This document shows, piece after piece, positions 1 through 11,625 of a stretch of 64,000 bases of DNA (its first letter is position 1; every line of letters starts with the position of its first letter). This DNA is from Bryoerythrophyllum caledonicum. Taxonomy: Eukaryota > Streptophyta > Bryopsida > Pottiales > Pottiaceae. The notes beneath the pieces are model-generated. The model made no database searches. It was not told where the DNA came from and saw nothing but the letters and a program-made list of their open reading frames with translations. The translations under genes were made by a program, and so were the position numbers. The stretch covers positions 17,790,867 through 17,854,866 of the forward strand of contig OZ020523.1 in NCBI GenBank assembly GCA_963971425.1, in the 5' to 3' direction.

Positions 1-165
1 TGAGTGCCGCGTAGAAGAGAGGGTGGGTGTACGTGTACATGTGTTGGAGTGCGTACGCCGACAGCTTCAGCTCCACCACGACGGTCTTGTAAAACTCTTT
101 GATAAAGTTGGTTGTGTTGATGATCCCGCGATGCACGAGTGCGTCACCAAGAACATGAGGTGGAA
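1..165 (-). other. Possible partial coding exon at left edge
   Basis: One minus-strand frame is open for about 55 codons and runs off the window. It has a balanced, protein-like composition (segments such as VLGDALVHRG and ELKLSAYALQ) and is more GC-rich than the DNA to its right. I do not recognise the family. No clear start codon or splice site confirms it; it could be the 3' part of a gene lying mostly left of the window, or chance. About 23-bp direct repeats containing GACTCAGTT lie just beyond it at 180-235. Confidence 0.25.
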
Positions 166-235
166 CTGGACGGCGTTCGGAGCAAGTTGGTGACTCAGTT
201 TGGAGCAAGTCGATGACTCAGTTAGGAGCAACAAT

Positions 236-660
236 TGAGTTTTCTAAACAGAGAAGCCTATGCGAGTATTCATGGAGCATGGAAGTATCATCAGACACTA
301 GATAGCATCAGGCAATCGCTTGATAGGCGTAACCATTTATGCAGTCCATCGCCCTCTCCTCTGATGCCTAGTATATTGACCAGAGCTTAACATCTATACC
401 AACACACAGTCATAGAGTGCGGTAATTCGGTTTCCTAGTTACCGACAACCGGGTGACACATAGATTCTTAACTTACGTAGTGGTATGAAAGCTTCCTTTG
501 GGACCAAAGGCAACGAATGAAGCCAAGCGTCTCTTGTCGTGCACCACAAGCTTTTCTAAGTACTCCTGCGACACCGTTACATTGCTCTCGCTCCCAACTG
601 GTCACCAAGTAGCCGATTCACCAAGCTCGCTCTTTCGATAGCAACCTGCAGGAGAATGGT
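236..660. other. Intergenic, no feature seen
   Basis: Mixed-composition spacer without a convincing open frame, RNA gene or repeat. Confidence 0.5.
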
Positions 661-661
661 G

Positions 662-780
662 TCAAGTGGAGAATGAAAGCGGAGAATGGAAGTGGAGAAT
701 GGAAGTGGAGAATGGAAGCACAGAATGGAAGCGGAGAATGGAAGTGGAGAATGGAAGCACAGAATAGAAGCGGAGAATGG
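662..780. repeat. 12-bp purine-rich minisatellite
   Basis: About ten tandem copies of a 12-bp unit close to GTGGAGAATGGA, with variants (AGCACAGAATGG, AGCGGAGAATGG) in a higher-order order. Open frames on both strands here are by-products of the repeat. Confidence 0.85.
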
Positions 781-832
781 TGAGTTCCAACATGCAAACG
801 AAGCAAGATCCACTGCACTGCTGCTATCGCAC

Positions 833-987
833 CATATTCATTATGGTAGGCGGTTGTCCATATTCATTATGGTAGGCGGTTGTCCATATTCATTATGGTA
901 GGCGGTTGTCCATATTCATTATGGTAGGCGGTTGTCCATATTCATTATGGTAGGCGGTTGTCCATATTCATTATGGTAGGCGGTTGT
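833..987. repeat. 26-bp tandem repeat, six copies
   Basis: Six nearly perfect head-to-tail copies of a 26-bp unit containing CATTATGGTAGGCGGTTGTC. The near-identity suggests recent expansion. The last copy diverges after GGTTGTGTC. Confidence 0.9.
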
Positions 988-1785
988 GTCAGTGAGATGA
1001 GCGTGACATTGTGACACTTGGCACTAAACACCAAATGTAAACAAATTGACATTTAGTGAAAGTCATGTCATAGGGGTAGTTACACTATTGGTGCCATAAC
1101 ACTAATGAACATCATTAGTGTAGTTTTTACAGACATTAGCAAGTGTTGTAACATTTTTGGACAAGAGGGGTTAGATGAAGAGTTACACCTAAAGCCCAAA
1201 GTACGTGAGGTAGTCTCATATAGTATCCTAAAATTCCAAATTTGTATTTTCAATTATTGAAATTGAATTTTACAAGGTTGCAAGAAGGTAGTAATTCTTT
1301 GTTGTATGTAATAAAAATCCAACCAAGCCTATAAAGATTTTTTTTATTTTTTTAAAAGGTTAATAATTAACTTCGAGAAGCCCTAAATATATGCCACGTC
1401 CTTCCAGATGTAAGTCTTTTCATGAAAGTAAACAATATGATTGTCTTGGAGATTGTGAAAAATCTTTGAATTCTAAAAAAAAACCTTCAGCAATGGAAAT
1501 TTTTCATTTCCAACTTTATCAATTTGCATAAACCCTTATGATGCATCTTGGCACGTTTGGATTTTCATTCGATTTAGAACTACATCGACGAATTTTTTTT
1601 TGCATATTGACGATATTTCAATTTATGTTCCCTACACATTTCAGAAAAAAAATCACTTTCTGAATGTCCGATTTAGTACATTGAACATAAATTTTAGTGT
1701 AGTTCAAAATTGGTTCTCTATTTACAACACCCTCACAATACATTAGTAACACTAAGCTCCGGGCCTCGATACTCTAAATTTAATG
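988..1785. other. AT-rich intergenic spacer
   Basis: No gene seen. A small palindrome (CACTAATGAACATCATTAGTG, about 1110-1130) and several AGTGTAG/CATTTAGTG motifs resemble ends of the MITE-like family found at 1786-1990 and 46788-47010, so this may be decayed MITE DNA. Confidence 0.4.
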
Positions 1786-1990
1786 ATTAATGTAGGCACA
1801 CTATATTAAATGCTACAAGTTTTTACTAACGGTGAATATTTTTACCAACCATGTTGGCAATGATCACCCTTTCAAGTAGTAACTTATACGTAGTTATACT
1901 TTTCATAAAAATCTTCATCAAAAGTAAAAAGGTATTGCGCTGTCAAATCACAATGTACCACTACACCAAACATAAAATTTAGTGTAGTGA
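1786..1990. mobile_element. MITE-like element (family B), degenerate copy
   Basis: Non-coding AT-rich element. Its core (AATGCTACAAG, then ACCAACCATGTTGGCAATGA) matches the cores of the elements at 8285-8436 and 46788-47010. The right end carries TTTAGTGTAGTG, resembling the inverted terminal repeat of the 46.8-kb copy; the left end is poorly preserved. Confidence 0.5.
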
Positions 1991-2390
1991 CAATAAAGGG
2001 GCCCACCCACCCCATCACCTCGTAAATGCTTACTTGGCAACGGACAAACCCCACTGCCAGCCTGTGTGGATAGTATCCGAAAACTGTGCACCCCTGCAAT
2101 ATTGATACCTGCCCAATACTCGTGTGACACCACTCTAATACTCACCCAATACCACTCCAATATCCTTCCGTTACCCGCGCAATACTCACCCGGCGAAGAG
2201 AAGGGCCATCGCCAACCCTAACAAGGTTCCAGAAACATCCACAGACTCGTCCAAGTTTCATCATCTCCGCAGCCGCAGACTCTGTTTTGTTGTTGTTTGT
2301 GTTTGCTTGCATGACCTGATAGTAGCGGCATTGCTTGAAAGAAGCGGAGGAGAGACGACGAGCGGAGAGGAAGAGGGACAGAGGGCAGCC

Positions 2391-5300
2391 ATGGACTCCA
2401 CGAAGCTGCGGGAGCTTAAGCTGTTCGTGCAGCAGTTGGAGGCCACTCCGGCGCTGCTCGCGACGCCTGCGCTTCGCTTCTTCCGCGACTACTTGGAGAG
2501 GTTAGTCCCGTTGGATCGGTGGCCTGTGGTCTGAGCGGCGGCATTTTGTGGTGATTTTTATTTGAAATGTAGTTACGTGTGATTGTCCTGGTGTTCCGGT
2601 CCTTCTGTGAGAGGTTAGTCCGGCGATGTTCCGTGGATCAGGTTCGATCGGTGATCGCGTTGGATGGAGTGTCGGCGCTTGTCAGTCGGAGAGCCGTGAG
2701 GATGATTTTCTTGGCATTTTGTTGTGTGATTTTGGTGATAACTTAATTTGAAATGAATATGAAATTACATAGGGTAATTCTGGTGGTGCGGTTTTTTCTG
2801 TGATTACTTGGAGAGGTGAGTTTCTGTGCGTGGATATGGATTGATCGTGAGAGGTTCGGTTGTTGATTGTGTCGGGGGTTGTGGTGCATGTGTCGCGTTC
2901 GGTCGGTTTGTTATATTGAGCGATGCTCTTTCTTGTGATGGATTGACTGGCATTTTCTTTTTGGTTGTTTGGTGATGGCATGGAAGGGCGTTAAGTGGAA
3001 TGAAGTTTTGAATATTCCCTCGGACCGTATGATCCTGGCGTTGGTCGCTAATGTTGGCGATTACTTGGGGAGGCCAGTTTCCTTGTGTGATCATGTTTTG
3101 TGGATTGATGTTTGGATCGGTGATCGCGTTGGAAGAAGTTTCGGGGGTTATGGTGTCTCTGTTGGTGTCAGTCGGTGTGGAGTATTTGCTTCAGTTTAAC
3201 CGATTCTCGCTATGAATTGTTTTTATTCGACGAATGGTGTTTTGATTTGGTTTTGCTGGTGGCATGGAGGATGTTATCTGTGATATGGACTTCTTTGCTA
3301 GTGGAAGTTAATTGAATCAGAATTAATGATCTTTCAAATGATTACTGTAGACTTAGGTTTTGGTTTAGCGTTTTTAATTTCAGTGAGTTAGAATTTTTCA
3401 TGGCTTGATGTCGGCGTGTCTATGCATAGATGATTTGAAACGAGCGTGCGTGATTACGTGGACGGCATTAGTAATATTATGATGATGATGCAGTGAGGAT
3501 CTACAGAGTTGACTCTTTTTGTGAGCACAAATATCTGATAGGGATTGATGAATATTTCGACCTTTTTTTTTTCGTGGATTTCTTATTCTGCAACTGAAAT
3601 TTCATTTATGATTTGGACACTTGTGGCTCCCTGGATTGTCGATGAATGGGATTGCTGTTTGGTTTTACTTCAGACATTTTTTGGCGTTTATATGGATTAT
3701 AATTTTTTTAGTTATTGTTTCCATCTGAGGTATGACTATGGTAGGTTTCTCTCGACATTTGAGTTAATGATTTTACGAGTTTCTTAAATATTTATGTGGG
3801 GGTCAACTATCTGTGAACAGGCAAGGATCGAAACTTCCCTCGGTTGCATACGAGGCAGAAGACAAACCAGCTGGGGGTTGCTGTGGCGGCCACGGGGGCC
3901 ATGCACATCACGATGCTACGGTATCGCTTCACTGCATCATTTTAAACTTTAAAAAGAAAATTGAACTGTCCGTACTAGGTATCTTAGGATTGTCACACTG
4001 TGGGATGGATTTGTTATTCATTTGAGTTTTTGTATTTGGTCCTTAGCTATTTTCGTAATTTTTTTCATCATCCAGGAACACTATGACAGTTGATATCAGT
4101 AGAGGAATGTTGGTTCATGATGCTTTTAAGTATTTCTTTTTTTACTGGTGTATTATCATGAATAGCGTCTTGAACACAGTGATGGGGGTTCAGCTAGAAA
4201 TTCTTGAACAAATGAGTGCTCTTGGCGCTGTTCAAGTAAATCTAGATTGCAGAACTTAATGGATATATTTCTATTCTGAATTGTGTTAGTTGGAAAGGGG
4301 CGTCGTTTGGTATACTCAATTTTTCTGGATATGAAGTTTACCTAGTGCTGGATTGTCAGGAAGAGGCAGAGAGTGACGATGACATGCCTGGAATGGAGGA
4401 AAAATCCATCCCGCCGAAGGTATATGAAGATGAGAATGTGACTGATGATGAATCAGACGTTGAGCTGGACAATGAGGGTGTTGTTGCATCTGATGACGAA
4501 CCTCCGCAAAAGGCAAGCCGTTCTTGCTCTTTACTTCTCTCTTCATTAGCATTTAAAATACTTTCTTTTTGAAGACGGAGTGAATCTGTTCAACACAGGA
4601 GATGAGAAACATTTATTCATGAAACTTAAGCTCAGCACTGGAACTCAACACTGCAGTGCTGGAGCTCATTATTTTCCTCATGCTTTTGGTGAATGTTCTT
4701 CGAACCATAATGCATATGGATATGATGTTGTGTTGTACGTGATTGAGAAATCATTCCAATGCATGTGGTTGGAAGTTTTATATGACCTCATACTCATTTT
4801 GGCTATTTTACAGATGGGTGATCAAAGCGTAGAGGTGACTGAAGAGAAGATGGACGAGGCTCAGCTTTCAAAAGGCAAAGCCGTAGAAGCCCTGTCTGAA
4901 GGTATGCTTCCGGAAATATGATTCTCAAGGATGTTTTTGTGTGAGTTTTTCTCTTTTAATATGGAAAAGTATCATAGGGATATTACGTATTAGTTCCACT
5001 GAAACCACAAGATGCGAGGAACGATGTGGGGACTGAATGGACCGGGGTTTTCGATGGTGCAGTAATTGTTATGGACAGAATCATGTTTAAAAGTCTTATT
5101 TGTACTTTTGTCATCTTTTTGTCGGAGATTGCAATGGGAGTTTCAGATAATAATGTACTTTATTCGTGACTGTTTGTATTTTTTGAACCCTTGCGGTGAG
5201 TCGATGTGTCACTTAGTTCTCAATATATGGACTGTCCATTACTGTTTCCAGGAAAGATGGAAGAAGCTCTGGAGCATTTCACAGAAGCTATATTGTGCAA

Positions 5301-7432
5301 CCCACATTCGGCCATCCTCTTTGCCAACAGAGGTATGACTTCAGAGTTGTATGGTTGGCATGCTTATTAGTACTCGCTAGCTACGTCTTGAATTGTACAG
5401 ACAGTTGTTCCAAGATGTCCCATGCACATTAATTTTGGTTGTGTTATGCGATTGTTTCATGGAACATGTATTTGCTTAGCTTCAGATAACATCACCATCA
5501 TGCTAGCCTAAATCTGGTGTTTAACATTTTAAACATTGATTAATCAAAAGAAAAATAGAGGGGCTTTGAATGTTCGATTGTTTGGTGATACACATACTCG
5601 GGCTTCTAATGAGCAATTTGTCTCTGACATGTGATTTCAAATGTCGATCATAATGTTCGTAACTCGTTATTTGAATGGTGCGATTATTTGAATGTGACGA
5701 AATATCCAACAATGAACCTTGTGTAACAATGAATCTAATACAAAGATAGTATTTAGCACATATTTGATATTATATCACGACAGTATCAAGAGAACATTTC
5801 TTTTCTGGCCTTTAATCATTCAAATATGAACTGTTGCATCTTACTCTTGTAAACAGCTGGTGTGTACGTTAAAATGAAGAAGCCAAATGCTGCCATCAGG
5901 GATGCTGACGCTGCCATCAAGGTGAAAGAAACAACTTCTGATTGTGCCTTTGATCTGAAATCCTTCATGCGTGTCGATGTTGCAACGGAAAAGGCATTAG
6001 GAAAGACATGTCAGCTTATATATTACTGCATTTCAGAATCTGCGGTGGTAAGTTCTTCAGGAGCTCAAGTTTGTTATTTGTCGCTGATTATGGAGTGTAA
6101 CATCTATCAGATAAACCCAGACTCTGCAAAGGGTTACAAATGTAGAGGTGAAGCCAAGGCATTGTTGGGGCAGTGGGGGGATTCTGCCAAAGATTTACGT
6201 CTGGCGTGTCAGCTTGACTACGATGAGGAGACTGCCAAAGTTCTCAAGAAGGTATTACTTCATGTCTACGAACACCATATGATTCAAATGCCTACTTGGA
6301 CAAGGGATACTTAGAATGCCTTTTATTCCACGTTAGTTTACTTCATGTACTCATGTAGATCCTAACGTGGTCATCAATTTTCTAATCCTACCTTGATGGT
6401 TCTAGGTTGAGCCTAATGCGCTCAAAATTAATGAGCATCGAAGGAAGTACGATCGCCTGCGGAAAGAGCGCAATGAAAAAAGGGCTGCTCGCGAAAGGGA
6501 AGCACGGCGCGCTGAGGCCCAGGTTTTTCCATATCTCTATGTCTGATTCTGATTATCAATTGGACTTTAGTTTAGGAAAATGATGTTTGTACGTTCTTGT
6601 TCTGCATCTCATCTTTGACATGGGAGAGTGTGAGTGACAATTCAAGTGACTGTAGAACTGCGGATTGAGAATATGTGGTAATCCATTGTTGGTGTGTGCA
6701 GGCAGCATATGCCAAGGCAAAGAAAGCGGAAAATGCAGCACCCCCACGCTCCTCTGCAAGACCAGGAGGGTTTCCAGGGGGTATGCCCGCAGGCATGGGT
6801 GGAATGCCAGGTATGGGAGGATTTCCAGGGGGTATGCCCGCAGGCATGGGTGGTGGTATGCCTGCAGGCATGGGTGGTATGCCGGGCATGGGTGGTATGC
6901 CGGGTATGGGCGGCATGCCGGGCATGGCTGGTATGCCAGGAGCTGGACCAGGGGGCATTGACATGAGCAAGATTCTCAATGTAAGTTTCTGCAATACATA
7001 AGATTTCCTTCGAAGCTTTTGTAGAGTCTTCTCTAGGAAGTTTATTTTCAGACTCGAGGACTTCGTGCGAAGTTTTCTCATCTTGTCAACTTTTGTGCAT
7101 TTAGGACCCAGAGCTTATGGCTGCATTCTCAGACCCGGATGTCATGGCAGCTCTTCAGGATGGTAAATTACCTTCCGTCTTTGCACTCTTATTCCGAATT
7201 GAACGTGATTGTGATCTACTTTGTCAAGCTCAATTTCGAAATATTGTAACATGCCTGGAATTTAGCCCCTGCTTTCATGGCATAATGTTTTGACGGCTTC
7301 TTTTTTTAACTTGCAGTTATGAAGAATCCCGCCAATTTGGCCAAGCATCAGGGGAACCCTAAGGTAGCCCCTATAATCGCCAAAATGTTCAGTAAATTTG
7401 CTGGCGGAGCTCCAGGTGAACCCGCTGCTTGA
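2391..7432 (+). CDS. HIP1: Hsp70-interacting protein (HIP/FAM10 family), 11 exons
   Basis: Cytosolic Hsp70 co-chaperone of the HIP/ST13 family, which binds the Hsp70 ATPase domain and favours the ADP state. My exon model is 2391-2500, 3821-3920, 4360-4512, 4814-4901, 5252-5332, 5857-5921, 6111-6251, 6406-6522, 6702-6980, 7105-7162 and 7317-7432; all phases agree and give 435 aa. In order: N-terminal dimerisation helices (1-40, [10 protein letters not shown]), a Gly/His patch ([12 protein letters not shown], unusual), an acidic stretch (71-121), TPR repeats (about 135-250, [14 protein letters not shown]), a charged helix (247-300), a GGMP-repeat linker (305-370) and a C-terminal STI1/DP domain (376-428, DPELMAAF). 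Order and length fit plant HIP (Arabidopsis At4g22670 type). The start is the first ATG opening the conserved N terminus. Intron 3 is GC-AG. Product very sure; exon ends fairly sure. Confidence 0.93.
4513..4813 (+). other. GC-AG intron in the HIP gene
   Basis: The exon 3 end that matches the conserved DDEPPQK/MGDQ junction is followed by GCAAGC rather than GT, and the acceptor is TTACAG. AG|GCAAG is the usual context of the minor GC-AG class of U2 introns. No GT donor nearby preserves the frame and the conserved residues. Confidence 0.75.
6769..6958 (+). repeat. Coding GGMP repeat of HIP
   Basis: Imperfect in-frame repeats built from GGTATGCC and GGCATGGGT units encode Gly-Gly-Met-Pro/Phe-Pro-Gly-type tandem motifs inside exon 9. 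This repeat is a family hallmark of HIP proteins and is usually disordered. Its reading frame is maintained throughout. Confidence 0.9.
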
Positions 7433-8284
7433 GGTTCTCAGGTCTGAATACCACTGTCTAACTAAACCAGTTGATTTGATCACTAGATTGCATCTTTTTC
7501 GTGTGGAGGGTCCAGTTTGGTTTTTCTTGACACTCGATCTGGTTGCTACCTTGAGTAGTTCGGTGGGCGTGAGGACCATATATCTAGGTTGCTGTAAGAA
7601 ATAGCAGAAATTGTAAGAGAAAGGTCAATTCTCATCCTTGTAAAGTTCTTACTATGCATAGATAATCTATGGCTTGTTTTGTGGAAAGTTTTCTTCGCGT
7701 CCCTGTGTAGTATTAATGCGATTGCGCTTTCATCATCTAGTTCAAAAGGCACCGAATGTTATGACTGACCGGAGGCTTTTATTCAGTTTTAAACACGTGA
7801 CATATGTATTACCCAACTAAAGGTCTTGAAAATGGTTTTGCACACCCATTTCGTCGGAAGTCACAAAAAGATTCATGAGATTCATAACATTGTAGAATGA
7901 GTGCTAAGGCAGGTCTCGAAGATTGTAGGAATCACTGTTGAGATTCTGATAATTTTTTTACAACATAGGTACTTATTCTCTCACTAACATACTTCTAGTA
8001 TTTTTTTGCTGTGATGATCCTTTGTTTCATTTTCATTGGTATTTACTACCTAGTTTGAATTAAAAACCTCTATGCTCGTCCGAGAATCCTCCTAAATGGA
8101 AGGTTGTCCTCGCATTGTTTTTGGAGTACCAAATTGTATAGAATTGGTTCCTATGTTTGACATGCTACAACACTGTAGGTTGAAATGGATGCCACTGCAT
8201 TTTCTTTAGGTGATGAATGGAGATTGAGAATTGATATCATTTCTCATTCTCAATATCGTGATGAATGGAAATTGATATCTAGTT
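7433..8284. other. 3' flank of HIP and spacer
   Basis: Presumed 3' UTR followed by AT-rich DNA. No open frame with protein-like composition and no RNA gene seen. Confidence 0.5.
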
Positions 8285-8436
8285 TTAACCACACTAATTA
8301 ATAAATTTATAAGTGCTATAAGCTTTTACCCTTGGTGATTCGTTTGATCAACTATGCTTACAACGATCCCCCTCTTATCAAAAATATTATCAAGAGTAAA
8401 AACTCATAGCATTTATAAATCAATCAGTGTGGTTAA
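8285..8436. mobile_element. MITE, TTAA-bounded palindromic element (family B-like)
   Basis: Both ends read TTAACCACACTRATT in inverted orientation, and the pairing continues inward (ATTTATAAGTGCTATAAG against its complement), so the about 150-bp element could fold into one long hairpin. The centre (GATCAACTATGCTTACAACGA) matches the other family B copies. TTAA at each end could be the target duplication. Confidence 0.75.
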
Positions 8437-8608
8437 CACTAAATGTCAAATTTAATATACTGCTCAAAACTCACCACCAGAACTCGTCCACGAGGCCACT
8501 TCCCAGTCGACGAAATTCGTCGGTCCTCTGTCGACGAGCCCGCGAACCCACGACGTCCGTTGCGGCTCCGTCGCGTCTCACAACGCAACCTGCCTGGAAC
8601 ACTTGGAT

Positions 8609-10830
8609 ATGACGCGCGCGTACTCACAACACTCGACGTCGCAGGCAATGGCGATGGCGATGTCCATGTCCACCGTCTCCGCACTCGCCCGCTCCTCCGC
8701 AATCCCGTCCACTCATTCCGCTGTTCCGGAACCGGGCACCAGCTCCAAATGCATCCCGTTCTCCACTCTGAGCAGGACCCGAAGATGGCGAGCTCAGAGC
8801 TCTCGGGATTGTGGCGAGGGAGCTCACGGTTTGGATGAGGAATTGAGCTTGAGATGGCGACGGCGCGAGTGCTTCTTGGCGATGGCTTTGGTCGGGGCCG
8901 TCGCTTCGCAGGAGCGCGCACTTGCGGAAGGTTAGTTTGTTTGCATTTTGAGAGTTCAATAGCTCTAGGTTTAGGAAGCGAAATGTGTCTGAAATTGCTG
9001 AATTAGAGTCGGTTCCAAGGTTCGCGAATCGTTTAGGTCTAAGATTTAGCCATTTGAAGCACATGTAGATTCATCAGGGATCTGGTGTGAAGCCCGCGTT
9101 TTTTGAAGATTTTTGAACCTGATGAGAACGGAATTGTAGGTTCAACTTGAGTTGCTGAATTTGAGAGTAATTTGGTCCCAAACATAAGACGAAGTGCTTA
9201 TTAACCTTTGGAAATCAAATATATCTCTAGTGGCTTCCTAGAATCGCAAGAAGTTTTATCTTCTTTTATCTCAGGCCTCTCAGAGATATCCATTTGTCTC
9301 AAGTGCACCATATATTACTCACTACAGAGGCATGTTAAAGCAAACATGGAGATGAAAACGAGTTCAAAATACGCTTCATATTCATGTTTATAAGGGGCTG
9401 CCAAGAAACTCCTAATGATAGTGAAAATTTTCCATAAAGTATATGAAAGATGGCGTTCTTAGGTCACATGTTTGTTTAGCTTCTGTGCTCCATAAAATCA
9501 TTATTGTGCAAGAAGCATCTCGGGAGAGGCTCCTCTAATCGCAATTCATTGATGTCTTGGCGTCAACTAATTACAGAGACGGAGTTAGTTGTGGATGCTC
9601 CGACTCTGGAGCTTTATATTGACGAGAAGGAAGGCTTTAAACTGCTGCGGCCAGCACTTTGGAACAAGGTACAGGAATCTGAAATGCACGCCATGACTGT
9701 CATATTCCAGGTCTTCGCTCTTTGAAAAGGGCATCGCATGTTGAGTACTCATCTCTCTTCGTAGTCCTATATTTTGTGTGGATCTTGAATTTGGAGAACA
9801 GTTGCAGATTGGGAAGCACCTCGATTAACTACCTTGATTTCATGGACATATCGATTGGGGACTGTAGTTATTACATTCTTAATGAGCTGATTTTCTCTGA
9901 ATGGAGGCATTCACTTTTATCGCCACCCCAGTTCTCCATTTCGTTCTTAGTCTCGAAATGCTAGATATGCGCCTTTAGCTAAAATTCCAGAATCGCAGAA
10001 GCGATCATCATAATGAATTCTCCTTGTCTTAACTATTTGTGTGCAGGTGGAGAAAGCAGGGGCTACCGTTTTGTTCGAAGACCCTGCGAAACGTGGGAAC
10101 ACGATTGGTGTGGTGGTGAATCCGGTGCGAATCGCTTCACTGAAAGATTTCGGAACTCCTGACGTTGTTGCAGAAAAGCTTCTTGCCGCTGAGCGCAAAA
10201 AGGTGAAGTTCTCGCCTCAGTGTCATCTACTAGGAACTATAATCTTAGTATTTAGCGTAAATTTAAGAATATCAGTATCTGAACAAATATGTGCCATAAG
10301 GAAGAATTCAATGTAGGAGAGTGGTAATGTTCTCAAAGTGTTTCAAAATGAGAAAAGAGGTGAGAACTCATGGTATCTCCGCCTCAATTCAGAAATGAAC
10401 ATGAATCTTAGCCACCTCCTTCCTCTTTCAGCTGATTACAGATATGTAGAGCTACGTAAGAATTTTTCAAAGAGGTCAAAACTCATGTCTCACTTCACAA
10501 ATATCTTCGTTGATTCCCTGTATTTCTCTCTCATGTTCTTTGGATGTTTTCTGCGTGATGCAGCCGAGCACGAACGATGCCCAACTGGTGCGCGTTCAGG
10601 AGCGGGTGGCGAATGGGGACACGCCGTTGTATTCGCTGGAGTACACCTTGGACAGCTCCAGGGGCCAGAAGAAGATTCTGTCGGCAGTCACGGTGGCGTC
10701 CAAGAAGCTCTACATCCTCAACATCACCTACGTCGACAGCGCAGCCGCGCCCGCGCCTCCGGCCATGGCGGAAGCGTACGAGCAAGTCCTCAACTCCTTC
10801 GATCTTGTACGAGCAAGTCCTCAACTCTAG
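8609..10830 (+). CDS. PPD2: PsbP-domain protein, thylakoid lumen (PPD2-like), 4 exons
   Basis: Nuclear-encoded chloroplast protein of the PsbP superfamily, relatives of the PSII oxygen-evolving subunit PsbP; the function of the PPD2-type member is not established. Exons 8609-8930, 9577-9668, 10047-10202 and 10564-10830 give 278 aa with matching phases. Residues 1-107 form a Ser/Ala/Arg-rich transit peptide ending in a twin-arginine lumenal signal (RWRRRECF then a hydrophobic run to ALA), which predicts Tat import into the thylakoid lumen. The PsbP fold follows (YIDEKEGFKLLRP, GATVLFEDP, IGVVVNPVRI, FGTPDVVAEKLL, YSLEYTLDSSRG, LYILNITYVD, EQVLNSFDL). A 5' in-frame non-ATG extension exists; 8609 is the first ATG. 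The C terminus is altered by a small duplication (separate entry). The PPD2 assignment within the family is from memory of conserved blocks, less sure than the family. Confidence 0.82.
10776..10829 (+). repeat. 31-bp duplication at the end of the PsbP-domain gene
   Basis: TACGAGCAAGTCCTCAACTC occurs twice, 31 bp apart. The first copy encodes the family's C-terminal YEQVLNSF. The second is read in another frame, giving RASPQL and then a TAG. The protein therefore keeps the full domain and gains a short foreign tail. Confidence 0.85.
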
Positions 10831-11389
10831 GCCGATTCCTTGTACAGGCGTCACATTGAAACCAATTTTCCCCGAATCGTTTCTGAAAGGCTGGCAAATT
10901 TATTTGTACAGTTGGCGAAGATACCATGAGCTCTCATTCTTCGTGATGAAAATCAGCGCTACATAGCTCTGAATCTATTTCAAGGAAAAAGGTACAACAT
11001 CTCTCCTTCATCTTCAAAGGTGGCTACAATTCCTTGAACCTCTTCTATTGATTCAATAGATATTCAGAGTGAGTGAAGTGTTATATCATAAGTCCAAAGA
11101 GGGGTGAGAGGGGTAAGTACATGACTGCCAAACAATAGTGAATAGAACACCTTTGAGAGTAATGCATGATGTAATACGATGGAGATCAACTTTGGCATTA
11201 GTCTCATGCTTGCAAAATGAGAATCAAGGCTTCTAAAACTGCCAAGCAATAGCGTCATGTTGCATGTAGGCAACTATAAATACGGACTATGTATTTAATA
11301 AATTCTAATAAATTATGGAGTACCAAATTATCATTTTTTGACAATTAGTGTAGAATATTGACTGTGAATGTACTATAGCATATGTTTTC
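10831..11389. other. 3' flank of PsbP-domain gene and spacer
   Basis: No gene seen. Around 11125-11255 there is AT-rich sequence with two ACTGCCAA[AG]CAATAG motifs and CATGCTTGC, similar to short repeats inside the receptor-kinase introns (18.1-22.0 kb). Confidence 0.45.
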
Positions 11390-11625
11390 TAAATGTAATA
11401 AATTTGGTATAACATATGATATAATATATACATTATATATAGTGCATATTCTATTATATATAGTAATATGTATAATATATACTATGGAGTATCTTTGATA
11501 TATAGTATATGATATTGATAGTATATATTGACTACAATATTTGTGTATGTATTGTATATACTACTATTATAATAGTGTATATGATAGATATTGTATATAT
11601 TGTATATACTACATACTTTGTAGAG
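11390..11625. repeat. AT-rich TATATA microsatellite-like tract
   Basis: Low-complexity run dominated by TATATAGTATAT, TATTGTATATA and related units, with scattered G and C. Predicted frames here are not protein-like. Confidence 0.8.

Noticed and set aside
833..987. CRISPR-like array
   Set aside because: Copies are directly adjacent without unique spacers, and the genome is a plant nuclear one.
2307..2390. Upstream in-frame or nearby start for HIP
   Set aside because: The preceding codons are not conserved in the family, and ATG 2391 begins exactly at the conserved MDSTKL N terminus.
8443..8838. 131-codon frame overlapping the first exon of the PsbP-domain gene
   Set aside because: Another frame of the same GC-rich exon without a lumenal targeting signal or PsbP continuity.
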